From an uncultured Spirochaetales bacterium (GTDB lineage: Bacteria; Spirochaetota; Spirochaetia; Sphaerochaetales; Sphaerochaetaceae): 64,000 nucleotides of DNA. The stretch spans positions 1 through 64,000 of the forward strand of contig CALXOO010000007.1 in assembly GCA_944390045.1 (NCBI GenBank). The letters are read 5' to 3'. The position numbers and the translations under genes are program-made. Under the pieces are notes generated by a model that was not told the DNA's origin, did no database searches, and saw nothing but the letters and a program-made list of their open reading frames with translations. This document shows positions 29,347 through 37,466 of this stretch, in pieces. Numbering within the stretch: position 1 is the stretch's first letter; each line of letters opens with the position of its first letter.

Positions 29347-30578
29347 ATAACCTCCTTGTAGATAAGATTCGTATTCGCACGCTCGACGAGCGTCAAGTGC
29401 CTGTAGTGTATTCCTGCATGGACCCTTGTCCCGTCCAGGCGACGGATGTCGAAGTAGCCCGAGCTCCTCCTGCCATGTATGTAGCACAGCTGCCCTGCGT
29501 ACATGACCTTGTCGTTCAGGCCAAACCCTGCGACCTTCCTCGCCGCCTGGTTCGCCTTCCTCACGCCCTTCTTCAGCATAGTGTCCTTGTGGATCTTCCT
29601 GTTGTGACTCCTTCGCGTGACGACATGCCAGAGGACTCCGTCGCTCATGGCTGTGACGTTTCCGCTTATGACCCTCGCATCGATGAAGTGCCTCTTCTCG
29701 AGGCCATGGCTCTTCCTCCCGTGGTTCGTGACGTAGCCGTAGGTCTCTTTCACCGGGATGTCGGGATGTGTCTTCCTCACCCTGTCCAGAAGGATCCATC
29801 TCATCGTTGACATCTCCGTCGCCGCCTTGAAGCCAGGATCCTCCGACAATGTGCCCCTGTCCTTCTTCCCCTCATGCCAGGCCTTGTGGCACTCGTGGCA
29901 CAGCGTGACGAGGTTGTCAGGGCTGTTGGACCCACCATCCTTCCTCTGCCTGATGTGGTGGACCTCAAGATGGTCCCTCGAGCCGCAGCTCCTGCATCTG
30001 AAGCCGTCTCTGGCCTTCACATAGGCCTTGACGTTCTCGTAGCCCAGCTGCTCCCCCTGCTGGTACTCTTCCCCTTCGATTCCAGGATCCCTGATCTTCT
30101 GGATGTCGAAGGATGCACTCTCGATGACGATCCTCGAGGCGGGCAGGATGGAGCACAGCTTGTCGATGACGTTCTCGTGGGTCCTGACCTTCGTCTCCAT
30201 CGTAGGAGTGAGCCAGCCCTTGGGTCGTTTCCTGTTGTCGAGGCGGGCCTCTCGGTAACGTGTCTTGCGGTTCCGCCTTGCCCTCCGCTTTGACCGCCTC
30301 TCCTCCATGCTCTGCGGAACGTCGTTCCTGACCTCAACCTCGGCCTCGAGGAGCACCCTGCCTTCCGTCGTCACGCTGACTCCAATCAACGAGGAGCCGG
30401 CATCGACTCCAAGCGTGACGGCTTCCGTGTTGACTTCTCCCTCCACGAGGAAGGTGAGACGTATGATGAAGGGAGTCCTCCTCACCACCTTCGCCTTCCC
30501 ACCCTCGACCAGATGCCTCGCCTTGGCCTCGGTGCATGGCATGAGGGGAGAGCCGTCATTGTTGAGTACGTATACCAT
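29319..30578 (-). CDS. iscB: IscB RNA-guided nuclease
   Basis: 419 residues. N-terminal PLMP domain (residues 1-43, with SPLMPCTEAKA); RuvC-I LGVDAGSSLIG with Asp59; arginine-rich bridge helix about 93-118; RuvC-II IVIESASFD with Glu153; HNH insert about 185-240 with zinc-type Cys pairs (C195/C198, C227/C230) and catalytic HH at 207-208, Asn222 and His231; RuvC-III HFIDA with His297 and Asp300; then a C-terminal target-motif-interacting region. All catalytic residues are present, so the nuclease should be active. IscB is the ancestor-like relative of Cas9, guided by an omega-RNA encoded directly upstream, which fits the 380-base structured region before this gene. Confidence 0.95.
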   Translation of the reverse strand: MVYVLNNDGSPLMPCTEAKARHLVEGGKAKVVRRTPFIIRLTFLVEGEVNTEAVTLGVDAGSSLIGVSVTTEGRVLLEAEVEVRNDVPQSMEERRSKRRARRNRKTRYREARLDNRKRPKGWLTPTMETKVRTHENVIDKLCSILPASRIVIESASFDIQKIRDPGIEGEEYQQGEQLGYENVKAYVKARDGFRCRSCGSRDHLEVHHIRQRKDGGSNSPDNLVTLCHECHKAWHEGKKDRGTLSEDPGFKAATEMSTMRWILLDRVRKTHPDIPVKETYGYVTNHGRKSHGLEKRHFIDARVISGNVTAMSDGVLWHVVTRRSHNRKIHKDTMLKKGVRKANQAARKVAGFGLNDKVMYAGQLCYIHGRRSSGYFDIRRLDGTRVHAGIHYRHLTLVERANTNLIYKEVMEVSPSGRA

Positions 30579-30977
30579 GTCGTCATGCCTCCTTGCCGGC
30601 GAGTCTCAGGGGGATGTTCCAATCCTCTGCTCCCGACGCCCCTGATGCGCGTCTGGAGGAGGATGCGGAAACGTCGCCTTCTTGGCCGGCTTTCCGCTGC
30701 CGTCACGGGGCCTTGCTCCCTGTCGCCCTTCGCCCATGTTGGAGGGGGTTTGTCGTGCATGGCGCCGTCCCTACCTGACAGGACTCTTGACCATGCACCG
30801 CAGAAGCAGTGGACTAGAGCTACATCCACTGGTGCCTATATATTCCCGACCAACGTAGTTCAGAGGCTTGAGCCTCATCACTGGGGCTAGTCAACGTCAG
30901 GCATCCGGAGTCTCCTCCTCATGCCTGCAGCCTCGTGCTGCAGGTCGTTGACCAGTCTCTCCTTAATCCTTGAATCT
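30579..30977 (-). ncRNA. omega-RNA (HEARO-type) of IscB with candidate guide at its 5' end
   Basis: The interval between iscB and the lyase stop has no gene but strong minus-strand folding. Stems: 30946-30955 with 30887-30896 (10 pairs) enclosing two hairpins (about 30923-30943 and 30898-30922); GAGGC/GCCTC at 30863-30876; CAGTGGA/TCCACTG at 30807-30813 and 30825-30831; GTGCATG/CATGCAC at 30755-30761 and 30792-30798 enclosing GTCC/GGAC. IscB omega-RNAs lie immediately upstream of iscB and carry the guide at the 5' end, copied from the DNA flanking the element. Here that is the end of the lyase gene (about 30957-30977). Exact transcript ends are not visible. Confidence 0.75.
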
Positions 30978-32762
30978 TATCGTCCAACAGGCACTGCCAG
31001 TGAGTGTCACGAGCGTCCTGTAGAGCTTGTCCGGCCAGGCCTTTCTGAGCCGGGCATCGGTTATCTCGATGACTTCAACCTCTGCTCTGGCGAAGCCGCA
31101 GCTGAAGTCTATCCCGAATGACTTCCAGTTTACAGTCCCGTCTCCCGGAACAGGTTCCTCTTGGCTTATCAGGGAAAGCACAGGGGTGAGCGTGCTCTCG
31201 ATATCTTCCGTGACTGTTATGGTCTTCGCCTCTCTGTCGAAGACCGCTGTCCGCACGTATCCAGTCAGCCTCTCGTGAGCAGGGTAGGCGCCTCGCAGGT
31301 CAAAGGATGCCCCGTTCTCATCAAGACTCAGGACTCTTGCCTTATACTGGCTCCCGTCCTTCTGCTGCACGGGCGGGAAGTTGACCAGATTGTGGTAGGA
31401 GCTCTGCATGGGCCTGAGCGTATAGCGGTCCTTCGAGAAGGTCGTCTTCGTGTAGGTCTCGACTCCGATGTCCACAAGCAGCGGTCTTGTTCCCTTGTAC
31501 AGGATGATGGAGCCCACATCATTGTGATTGTGGCTCTCTGCGTTGTTGCCTCCCTTGATGGAGAAGGTGATATCTTTCTCCCGGTATATGGCCAGCTCCG
31601 TCTTGCTGAAGTACTTGAATCCGGCGCGCTGTGGCTGGATGTTCCTTCCGGCTTCCTCCATCACCTCGCGGTAGTTCGCCAGCGCAAGCAGCTTGTAGAA
31701 GAGGTTGTATGAGTTGTCATCCTCCTGCCAGCCGTACTTCATCACATCAAGCGCAGCATGATGGGCCATCGCCTCGTTGCCTGTGGCCTTTGCGAAGAGG
31801 TATTCCCGTACTGTCAGCGTGCCGGCCTTCGGCGAGCAGTCAGCATAGTTGAGGTAGAGATCCTCCGCTATGAACACATCCTCGATATAGCCTGCCATAC
31901 CTCTGACCTTGGCGCTGCCGAAGAGCGGAGAGAAGTCACGGCCGGAAGCTTTCTCAAGCAGGGTGAGCGCACCGAAGAGGGCCAGTGCGGCGGCATGGTA
32001 GTAACTCGCACCCTCGTCACAGCCTCCGTCCTCGCTGTAGCTTTCCATGAAGGAATCCAGCGTGGTGGTGGCCTGCTTGACTATCTTCATGCGGGTCTTC
32101 TCGTCCAGTTTCCTGTTTGACAGAGTCGCGATGAGCACGTTCTGAGTGCACCAGGGAGACCAGTTGTTGAGTGGTCCGCTGGCACCCATCCACCAGAAAT
32201 GATCTGTGATGTAGGGTCTGGCGATCCTCTCCTCAAGCGCGTGCCAGATGTCTTCTTCAAGCACTGGATTGAGCCTTCCGGACAGACAGCAGGCCGTAAG
32301 GGCCATGATCTCTCCTGTCTCGCAGGCGAAGAGATCCAGAATGGGACGTCCTGTCAGCGGAGTGTCCAGCTGCTCTGTGTCCCGCACATATGAGTTGTGC
32401 GGCGGAATGACCCAGGCCGGTTCACTGAGGATGGCCCAGATTCCTTCCTCGATCACCGGCATGAAGTCCTCGTCCGGGCGGGCGCACTGGGCGATGACCA
32501 GGCAGCTGAGCTTCCGCCTCTTGGCGAAGTACACATCCTCGTAGCGCATTCTGTTGCCGGTTTTCTTGAAGTCCCTGAAGAGCGAAAGCGGGATATAGTC
32601 GTCCTTCGTGAACGAAATGTCCCGTGCCTTTTTCACAATGTCATCAACCAGCGGGGCGGGGAGTGAATCCCACAGCCCCCTGCTGGAGATGCTGTACTGT
32701 GCGAAATCAAGTACTGAGGTCCTGTCCAGACCGGTCAGCACATTCTCAAGCAGCCTTTCCAT
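30963..32762 (-). CDS. heparinase II/III-family polysaccharide lyase 1
   Basis: 599 residues, no signal peptide, so probably cytoplasmic, acting on imported oligosaccharides. The N-terminal 330 residues are rich in helices (alpha/alpha toroid). The C-terminal part has the family motif NAESHNHNDVGSIILY followed by PLLVDIGVETYT and SSYHNLVNFP, the catalytic His/Tyr region of heparinase II/III lyases. It would cleave uronic-acid-containing chains by beta-elimination, giving unsaturated products for the GH88 enzyme encoded just upstream. Three bases separate it from the GH88 stop. AAGGAG follows its own stop codon. Confidence 0.88.
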   Translation of the reverse strand: MERLLENVLTGLDRTSVLDFAQYSISSRGLWDSLPAPLVDDIVKKARDISFTKDDYIPLSLFRDFKKTGNRMRYEDVYFAKRRKLSCLVIAQCARPDEDFMPVIEEGIWAILSEPAWVIPPHNSYVRDTEQLDTPLTGRPILDLFACETGEIMALTACCLSGRLNPVLEEDIWHALEERIARPYITDHFWWMGASGPLNNWSPWCTQNVLIATLSNRKLDEKTRMKIVKQATTTLDSFMESYSEDGGCDEGASYYHAAALALFGALTLLEKASGRDFSPLFGSAKVRGMAGYIEDVFIAEDLYLNYADCSPKAGTLTVREYLFAKATGNEAMAHHAALDVMKYGWQEDDNSYNLFYKLLALANYREVMEEAGRNIQPQRAGFKYFSKTELAIYREKDITFSIKGGNNAESHNHNDVGSIILYKGTRPLLVDIGVETYTKTTFSKDRYTLRPMQSSYHNLVNFPPVQQKDGSQYKARVLSLDENGASFDLRGAYPAHERLTGYVRTAVFDREAKTITVTEDIESTLTPVLSLISQEEPVPGDGTVNWKSFGIDFSCGFARAEVEVIEITDARLRKAWPDKLYRTLVTLTGSACWTIRFKD

Positions 32763-32765
32763 TCC

Positions 32766-33929
32766 TTACCACCAGCTCTTCCACTGTCCGCCGAGCCTCA
32801 CAAGGGCCTCCATCCAGTAGTAGTCGCCCCAGCTGACGCACTCGTCAACGCCTGCGGGTGTACAGGTGTTGTACGGGCTCTTCTTGCTGTATGTGCCGTG
32901 CTTGAGCAGGCCGTTGATGTGTGTCTCCTCCGGTTTGACCATGCAGGTGTCATAGAGGGCCTTGAGGAGCTCTTTTGCCAGGATCGTGTACTTCTCCGCC
33001 TTGTCATACTGTCCCAGCTTCGTATAGGAGGATGCCGCCTCCAGGAAGCCGCAGGCGACTATTGCCGATGACGAGGAGTCCCTGGGCTCATCACCGCTCG
33101 TGAAGATCAGATCCCAGTAGGGGATGTAATCCTCGGGGAGCTTGTCCATGAAGTACTTTGATACATGCTCGAACATCTCGAGATACTTCTCCTCTCCGGT
33201 GTGCCGGTAGGCCAGTGCAAGTCCGTAGACGCCCCAGGCCTGTCCGCGTGCCCAGGAGGAGTCTGCCCTGTAGCCCTGGCAGGTCTCGCCTCTCACCGGA
33301 GCTCCGGTCTCCGGATCCATGAAGAATGTGTGATAGCTGGACCAGTCCTCCCTGAATGAGTTCGCTATGCAGGTCTTCGTGTGGCGCAGCGCTATGTCGC
33401 GGTACTTCGGATCTCCGGTCTCGTCGCTTGCCCAGTAGAGCAGCGGCAGGTTGAGCAGACAGTCGATGATGTAGCGGTAATTGTCCCTGGCGCCCATCTC
33501 TCCCCAGGCCTGGAGGAACTGGCCCTTCTCATGGAAGCGGCTGATCAGGTTGTCCGCGGCCATGATTGCCGCCTGCCTTGCGTGCGCATCCTTCTTGATC
33601 ATCCAGGCTGCGACGCAGGACGGAGAGTAGAGGAAGCCCATGTCGTGGTGATCAACCATGATGTGCTTCCTGATTCTCTCGAGGAAACTCTCGGTGAAGA
33701 TTCCAGCTGCGTGCGCGAAGGTCTCGTCATCTGTCTCGAGATAGCTCAGCCAGAGCTCTCCCGGCCAGAATCCTGTAGTCCATTCGACATTGTCGATCGG
33801 TTTGTAGATTCCGTCGACACTGTTGGCATCTTGGCACTTGTAGGTGTAGTCAGGCAGATTGCGCCTCACAATTGCGACTGCGGCGTCGAGTGCCGCCCTC
33901 CTTTCCTTTTCCGTGATCTGCGCTCTCAT
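32766..33929 (-). CDS. GH88 unsaturated glucuronyl hydrolase
   Basis: 387 residues. Family hallmarks are the (alpha/alpha)6 barrel motifs VEWTTGFWPGELWLSY, DHHDMGFLYSPS, ARDNYRYIIDCLLNLPLLYW (split here) and SSWARGQAWGVYG, with the expected catalytic Asp residues. It hydrolyses the 4,5-unsaturated uronic acid left by polysaccharide lyases, as in glycosaminoglycan breakdown. The ATG at 33929 is preferred over the GTG one codon earlier; it has GGAG 7 bases before it and overlaps the regulator stop as TGATG. Confidence 0.93.
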   Translation of the reverse strand: MRAQITEKERRAALDAAVAIVRRNLPDYTYKCQDANSVDGIYKPIDNVEWTTGFWPGELWLSYLETDDETFAHAAGIFTESFLERIRKHIMVDHHDMGFLYSPSCVAAWMIKKDAHARQAAIMAADNLISRFHEKGQFLQAWGEMGARDNYRYIIDCLLNLPLLYWASDETGDPKYRDIALRHTKTCIANSFREDWSSYHTFFMDPETGAPVRGETCQGYRADSSWARGQAWGVYGLALAYRHTGEEKYLEMFEHVSKYFMDKLPEDYIPYWDLIFTSGDEPRDSSSSAIVACGFLEAASSYTKLGQYDKAEKYTILAKELLKALYDTCMVKPEETHINGLLKHGTYSKKSPYNTCTPAGVDECVSWGDYYWMEALVRLGGQWKSWW

Positions 33930-35542
33930 CACATTTCTCCTTGTCTGTTTGTGTTGTTCTGATATTGAGTCGGGCTTATGCCCGTCACTTTCTTGAATAC
34001 TTTAGAGAAGTAGAACGGAGACTCGAAGCCGAGTCTCATCGCCACCTCATAGACCATGGTGTTCGGATCTGCCAGCATGGTCTTAGCCTTTTCGATCTTT
34101 ACTGAGTTCACGTAATCGACAAAGCTCATGTTGGCATATCTGCTGAACAGGCTTGACAGATAGTTCTGGCTGTAGCCGAAGATGGATGCCACAGTGCCCA
34201 GACTGAGTTTCTTGTCCGCATTCTCCCGGATATAGGTCTGGACCTTCTGGATGGTCTGCAGCCTGTAGTCCTGCCTGCGCTCGTTGAAGATGCTGACGAA
34301 GCCCCGGCATAGGCGCTCAAGCCAGCTGATGACATCGTCAACGTCAATTGCCTGATAGAGCTGACGGTATGAGAAGATGTTCTCGCTTGCCGGGAAAATC
34401 TCCTCAAGACACTTGTGGGCATCCGGGACGAGATTGCCGGCCATGTAGAGGATGCTTCCCGCGATGTCCAGGGCATGGACCTTTGTCATGCCGGGACTGC
34501 GCAGGAGTTCTATTGTCCTGTCCGTGCACTGTCTCAGGAGCTCCGCGTTGAGCTCCCCGAAGGCTCTGGTGAATCCCTCGCTGTCGATCTCAACCGCCTC
34601 GATCCCGGCATCTCCTGTGCCCTGGTGGTCCCAGAACACGACTTCACCGGCGCGGGCCGAGGTGCCTGCAAGGCGGCGGGCCTTGAAGAAGGACTCTCCC
34701 AGCAGGTCGACATCAGGCACAAGCGGTCCGGCGGTGACCTCACAGGAGAGTGAGAAATAGTTCCTGATCCCGTCCATGCTGGCACGGAAGGCCGAGTTGA
34801 TGTAGCTGCGGTAGCCTGCGGTCTGGCTTTCCTTGAATGGAAGGATGGCCGCTATGTGTCCCAGATCCAGCTGGGTGAGATAGCACTTCGTATAGCGTCC
34901 TACTGTCTCCTCCATCAGCCGGTATGCGCTGTAGAACAGCCCGAGCGTCTTGCTCTTGTTGTCGCTTGAGATGATCTCCGGAAGGCTGATGTAGGCCACA
35001 CAGAAGGCGTCGTAATCCAGATCTATCCCTACGGCCGCGGCATCAAGGTCATGCCTGTCTATCGAGAAAAGCTGTCTCATGAAATAGCGTTCCTGCAGGA
35101 ACTGCCTCTCATTGAGCATGTGGCCGTCATTCTGTTCCCCGAGTCCCCTGATGAGGGCCAGTTTGCCGCGGGCACGGGAGAGGGCCTCCTTCAGCTGGTC
35201 CCTGTCCAGTTCAAGCTTGACTATGTAGTCGACAGCTTCCAGACTCATCGCCTTCTTGATCAGGTCAAACTCCTCGAAGCTGGTGAGGAAGATGAAGAGC
35301 GGGAGGCGGGAGGAGGGCCTGGCGGAGCGAAGGTCCTCAAGCACCTCGATTCCGGTCTTGACCGGCATCTTGATGTCGCTGATGACAAGATCCGGCTGTT
35401 TTGATTCTATCTCCTGGGACAGCAGGGCCCCGTTTCTCGCCTGTCCGACGATCTCGAATCCCTCCTGCTGCCAGTCAATCATGTCCTGCAGCCCGATGAG
35501 CACCAGCGGCTCGTCATCTGCTATGATCACACTATAGCTCAC
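33929..35542 (-). CDS. response regulator with AraC-type DNA-binding domain (YesN-like)
   Basis: 537 residues. Receiver domain 1-125 with acidic pair DD at 9-10 and phospho-acceptor Asp56 (ISDIKMP). A long middle segment of unknown fold follows, then an AraC HTH pair in the last 105 residues (LSLGTVASIFGYSQNYLSSLF, shown in part; YEVAMRLGFESPFYFSKVFK). It is the partner of the adjacent YesM-like kinase, whose stop overlaps its GTG start by 11 bases. It probably activates the divergent sugar importer and its own operon in response to extracellular oligosaccharides. Confidence 0.92.
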   Translation of the reverse strand: MSYSVIIADDEPLVLIGLQDMIDWQQEGFEIVGQARNGALLSQEIESKQPDLVISDIKMPVKTGIEVLEDLRSARPSSRLPLFIFLTSFEEFDLIKKAMSLEAVDYIVKLELDRDQLKEALSRARGKLALIRGLGEQNDGHMLNERQFLQERYFMRQLFSIDRHDLDAAAVGIDLDYDAFCVAYISLPEIISSDNKSKTLGLFYSAYRLMEETVGRYTKCYLTQLDLGHIAAILPFKESQTAGYRSYINSAFRASMDGIRNYFSLSCEVTAGPLVPDVDLLGESFFKARRLAGTSARAGEVVFWDHQGTGDAGIEAVEIDSEGFTRAFGELNAELLRQCTDRTIELLRSPGMTKVHALDIAGSILYMAGNLVPDAHKCLEEIFPASENIFSYRQLYQAIDVDDVISWLERLCRGFVSIFNERRQDYRLQTIQKVQTYIRENADKKLSLGTVASIFGYSQNYLSSLFSRYANMSFVDYVNSVKIEKAKTMLADPNTMVYEVAMRLGFESPFYFSKVFKKVTGISPTQYQNNTNRQGEM

Positions 35543-37268
35543 GCGTTACCTCGTCTTCCTTTCCTATCCTGATAAAACAGCGTGTACCAAGGCCCACCAC
35601 ACTGTCAATCGAGAAAGAGACCCGTCCGGGGTAGGTGTACTCGAGTCTCTGCCTTATATTATCCACTCCGATGTTCTTGAACACTCCGTCTCCCTTGGGC
35701 TGGCTGACGTTCTTGTCGAATCCCACGCCGTTGTCTGCCACCATGACCGTGTAATGGTCTTCCCAGGACCTGGCTATGATTGCCACGGCCCCCGTTCCCC
35801 GCGGCTCTATGCCGTGGAAGATCGCGTTCTCCACCAGAGGCTGCAGCGTGAAGCGCGGCAGCATGAGCCCGCTGCAGGCCGGGTCGATGCTGCGGTAGTA
35901 GCTGATCGTGTTCCCGTAGCGGTATTTCATGATGACCAGGTAGTCGTCAATGAAACTCAGCTCGTCGGAGAGAGGCACAGTGCTGGCATCGCGCTTCGAG
36001 ATGTTCTTCATCAGCCGTGACAGGGAGGTGACCATCTCTCCTATGCCGTCTGCGCCCTGGATGGTGGCCATCCACTTGATCGAGTTGAAGGTGTTGTAGA
36101 GGAAATGCGGATTGATCTGGCTGGAGAGCATCCTGTATTCGAGTTCAAGCTTCTTCCTCTCATCTTCGACCCGCTTGTCCATCAGGTCTGTCACCTCGCT
36201 TGACAGCTTGTTTATTCCGCGCCCGATTATGCCGAACTCGTCCCTGGTGTTCGTCCCCTCGTCCTGGGAGAAGTCGCTGTGCTGTATTCTCTCAATTCGT
36301 CTGGCAAGCCTTTTGACCGGCTTGTAGATCGCCTTGTTCAGATACAGTGAGAGCACCAGGGCCACCAGGATGACTATGATGGCGATAAGTATGATCAGCG
36401 GCTCTGCCGGAAACTGTCCGGAGCCCGTGAATGAGGGCGCATCGAAGAACTGTATCAGGGAGAAGTCGTTTTCCTGTGAGTCTATCTGGAGGATGTACTC
36501 TCCGTCTGACAGTTCCCAGATATCGGCATTGTCCATGTCCATGTAGAGTGTCTTGTCCGGTGTCGCGTACTGCAGAGTGAGGGGAATCAGAGAGCCGTCC
36601 TCCACCTTCCAAGGCCTTCCTTCCTGGATGAAGAAGATGGATGCGTCGTTCAGAGTCTGGTACGAGTAGAGGTTCGCCAGCAGCTGGTCGACCAGCACGG
36701 AGGCATATACGAAGCCGAGCGTGCGCCCGGTGTTGTAGTCGACGATGGGCCTGACGATCGCGATCACATCATAGCTGTTGTATGACAGGGCGCTGGTGAA
36801 GATTCCGCTGAAGACTCCCTCCTGCTGCACGTGGTCAAGTTCCATCAGCATGTAGTCCTGCCTGACCGGTCGCCCCATTGAGGCGGGGTTTCCCACCTGG
36901 AGGAAGTGCTCCATCGTGCTGTCCATGATGATGAACCTGTCGATGACATGGTAGGCCGGGCTTGATTGTATCATGCTCTCGAACTGGACGTAGTACTCGG
37001 TCCAGTTCTGGCCGTTGAAATTAGCCAGGACATTCTTGAGACCGGTGTCTATGGAGACGCGCGTCGTAAGTGAATCTATGTTCTCCAGGTCTTCCTCCAC
37101 GGCATTGGACACGACGGAAAGCGAGAAGGCAGTGTTCTGGCTGTAGTTCGTGAGAGCAAAGCGTGTCGCCACAACCCACATGGTGAGTGTGTACACCACA
37201 AGCAGCAGGGCCATCAGCGCGGTAGTGAGCACAATGATGCGAGTCCTGACCGAGTGTAGAACCTTCAT
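35532..37268 (-). CDS. sensor histidine kinase (YesM-like, His_kinase/LytS type)
   Basis: 578 residues from the ATG at 37268. One membrane span near residues 15-35, an extracytoplasmic sensor domain to about 285, a second span (LIILIAIIVILVALVLSLYL), a HAMP region, then the phospho-acceptor block QINPHFLYNTFNSIKW and an ATPase domain with LVENAIFHG and DNGVGF. A longer TTG-started version beginning at 37304 would contain the promoter itself: TTGTAC and GATAAT sit 7 bases before this ATG, so a leaderless start at 37268 fits best. It is the sensor for the polysaccharide locus. Confidence 0.9.
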   Translation of the reverse strand: MKVLHSVRTRIIVLTTALMALLLVVYTLTMWVVATRFALTNYSQNTAFSLSVVSNAVEEDLENIDSLTTRVSIDTGLKNVLANFNGQNWTEYYVQFESMIQSSPAYHVIDRFIIMDSTMEHFLQVGNPASMGRPVRQDYMLMELDHVQQEGVFSGIFTSALSYNSYDVIAIVRPIVDYNTGRTLGFVYASVLVDQLLANLYSYQTLNDASIFFIQEGRPWKVEDGSLIPLTLQYATPDKTLYMDMDNADIWELSDGEYILQIDSQENDFSLIQFFDAPSFTGSGQFPAEPLIILIAIIVILVALVLSLYLNKAIYKPVKRLARRIERIQHSDFSQDEGTNTRDEFGIIGRGINKLSSEVTDLMDKRVEDERKKLELEYRMLSSQINPHFLYNTFNSIKWMATIQGADGIGEMVTSLSRLMKNISKRDASTVPLSDELSFIDDYLVIMKYRYGNTISYYRSIDPACSGLMLPRFTLQPLVENAIFHGIEPRGTGAVAIIARSWEDHYTVMVADNGVGFDKNVSQPKGDGVFKNIGVDNIRQRLEYTYPGRVSFSIDSVVGLGTRCFIRIGKEDEVTREL

Positions 37269-37275
37269 GTTCTGG

Positions 37276-37304
37276 ATTATCGGGCATAAAACAGCGCAGT
37301 ACAA
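37276..37304 (-). promoter_or_regulatory. promoter of the kinase operon, leaderless type
   Basis: Minus-strand TTGTAC (37299-37304), 17-base spacer, GATAAT (37276-37281), then 7 bases to the ATG at 37268. No Shine-Dalgarno sequence. Confidence 0.65.
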
Positions 37305-37368
37305 GGTTTGTGGAAGATTTTATATTTGATATTAAGATATTACATTCAGGGCGGAAAAGTGCATAAAA

Positions 37369-37397
37369 TTGTCGATCAATTCCAAACGATTTTACAT
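37369..37397 (+). promoter_or_regulatory. possible promoter of the sugar importer operon
   Basis: TTGTCG (37369-37374), 17-base spacer, TTACAT (37392-37397), about 65 bases ahead of the gene. It is divergent from the kinase promoter, so the interval 37305-37466 is the likely target of the YesN-like regulator. Confidence 0.4.
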
Positions 37398-37466
37398 GTT
37401 GCCGGCGGGAATCCGGGTTTAGCGTGAAGTCATTGGCTGACAAGTCCAAACCTAATGGAGGTAAAT

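Larger units (their letters stand above)
29306..30958 (-). mobile_element. IscB/omega-RNA element, IS200/IS605-like, without transposase
   Basis: About 1.65 kb comprising the omega-RNA region, iscB and a terminal hairpin. It interrupts an operon: the lyase stop lies just beyond one end and the discoidin-like start just beyond the other. Joining the flanks would place the AAGGAG after the lyase TAA close to the downstream ATG, restoring a ribosome binding site, which supports the proposed ends. There is no tnpA here, so movement would depend on a transposase elsewhere. Ends are inferred, accurate to perhaps 5-10 bases. Confidence 0.65.

Noticed and set aside
30922-30944. Palindromic hairpin after the lyase stop read as the lyase terminator
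   Set aside because: It has no T run and is enclosed by the 10-pair stem 30887-30955, so it fits better as part of the omega-RNA.
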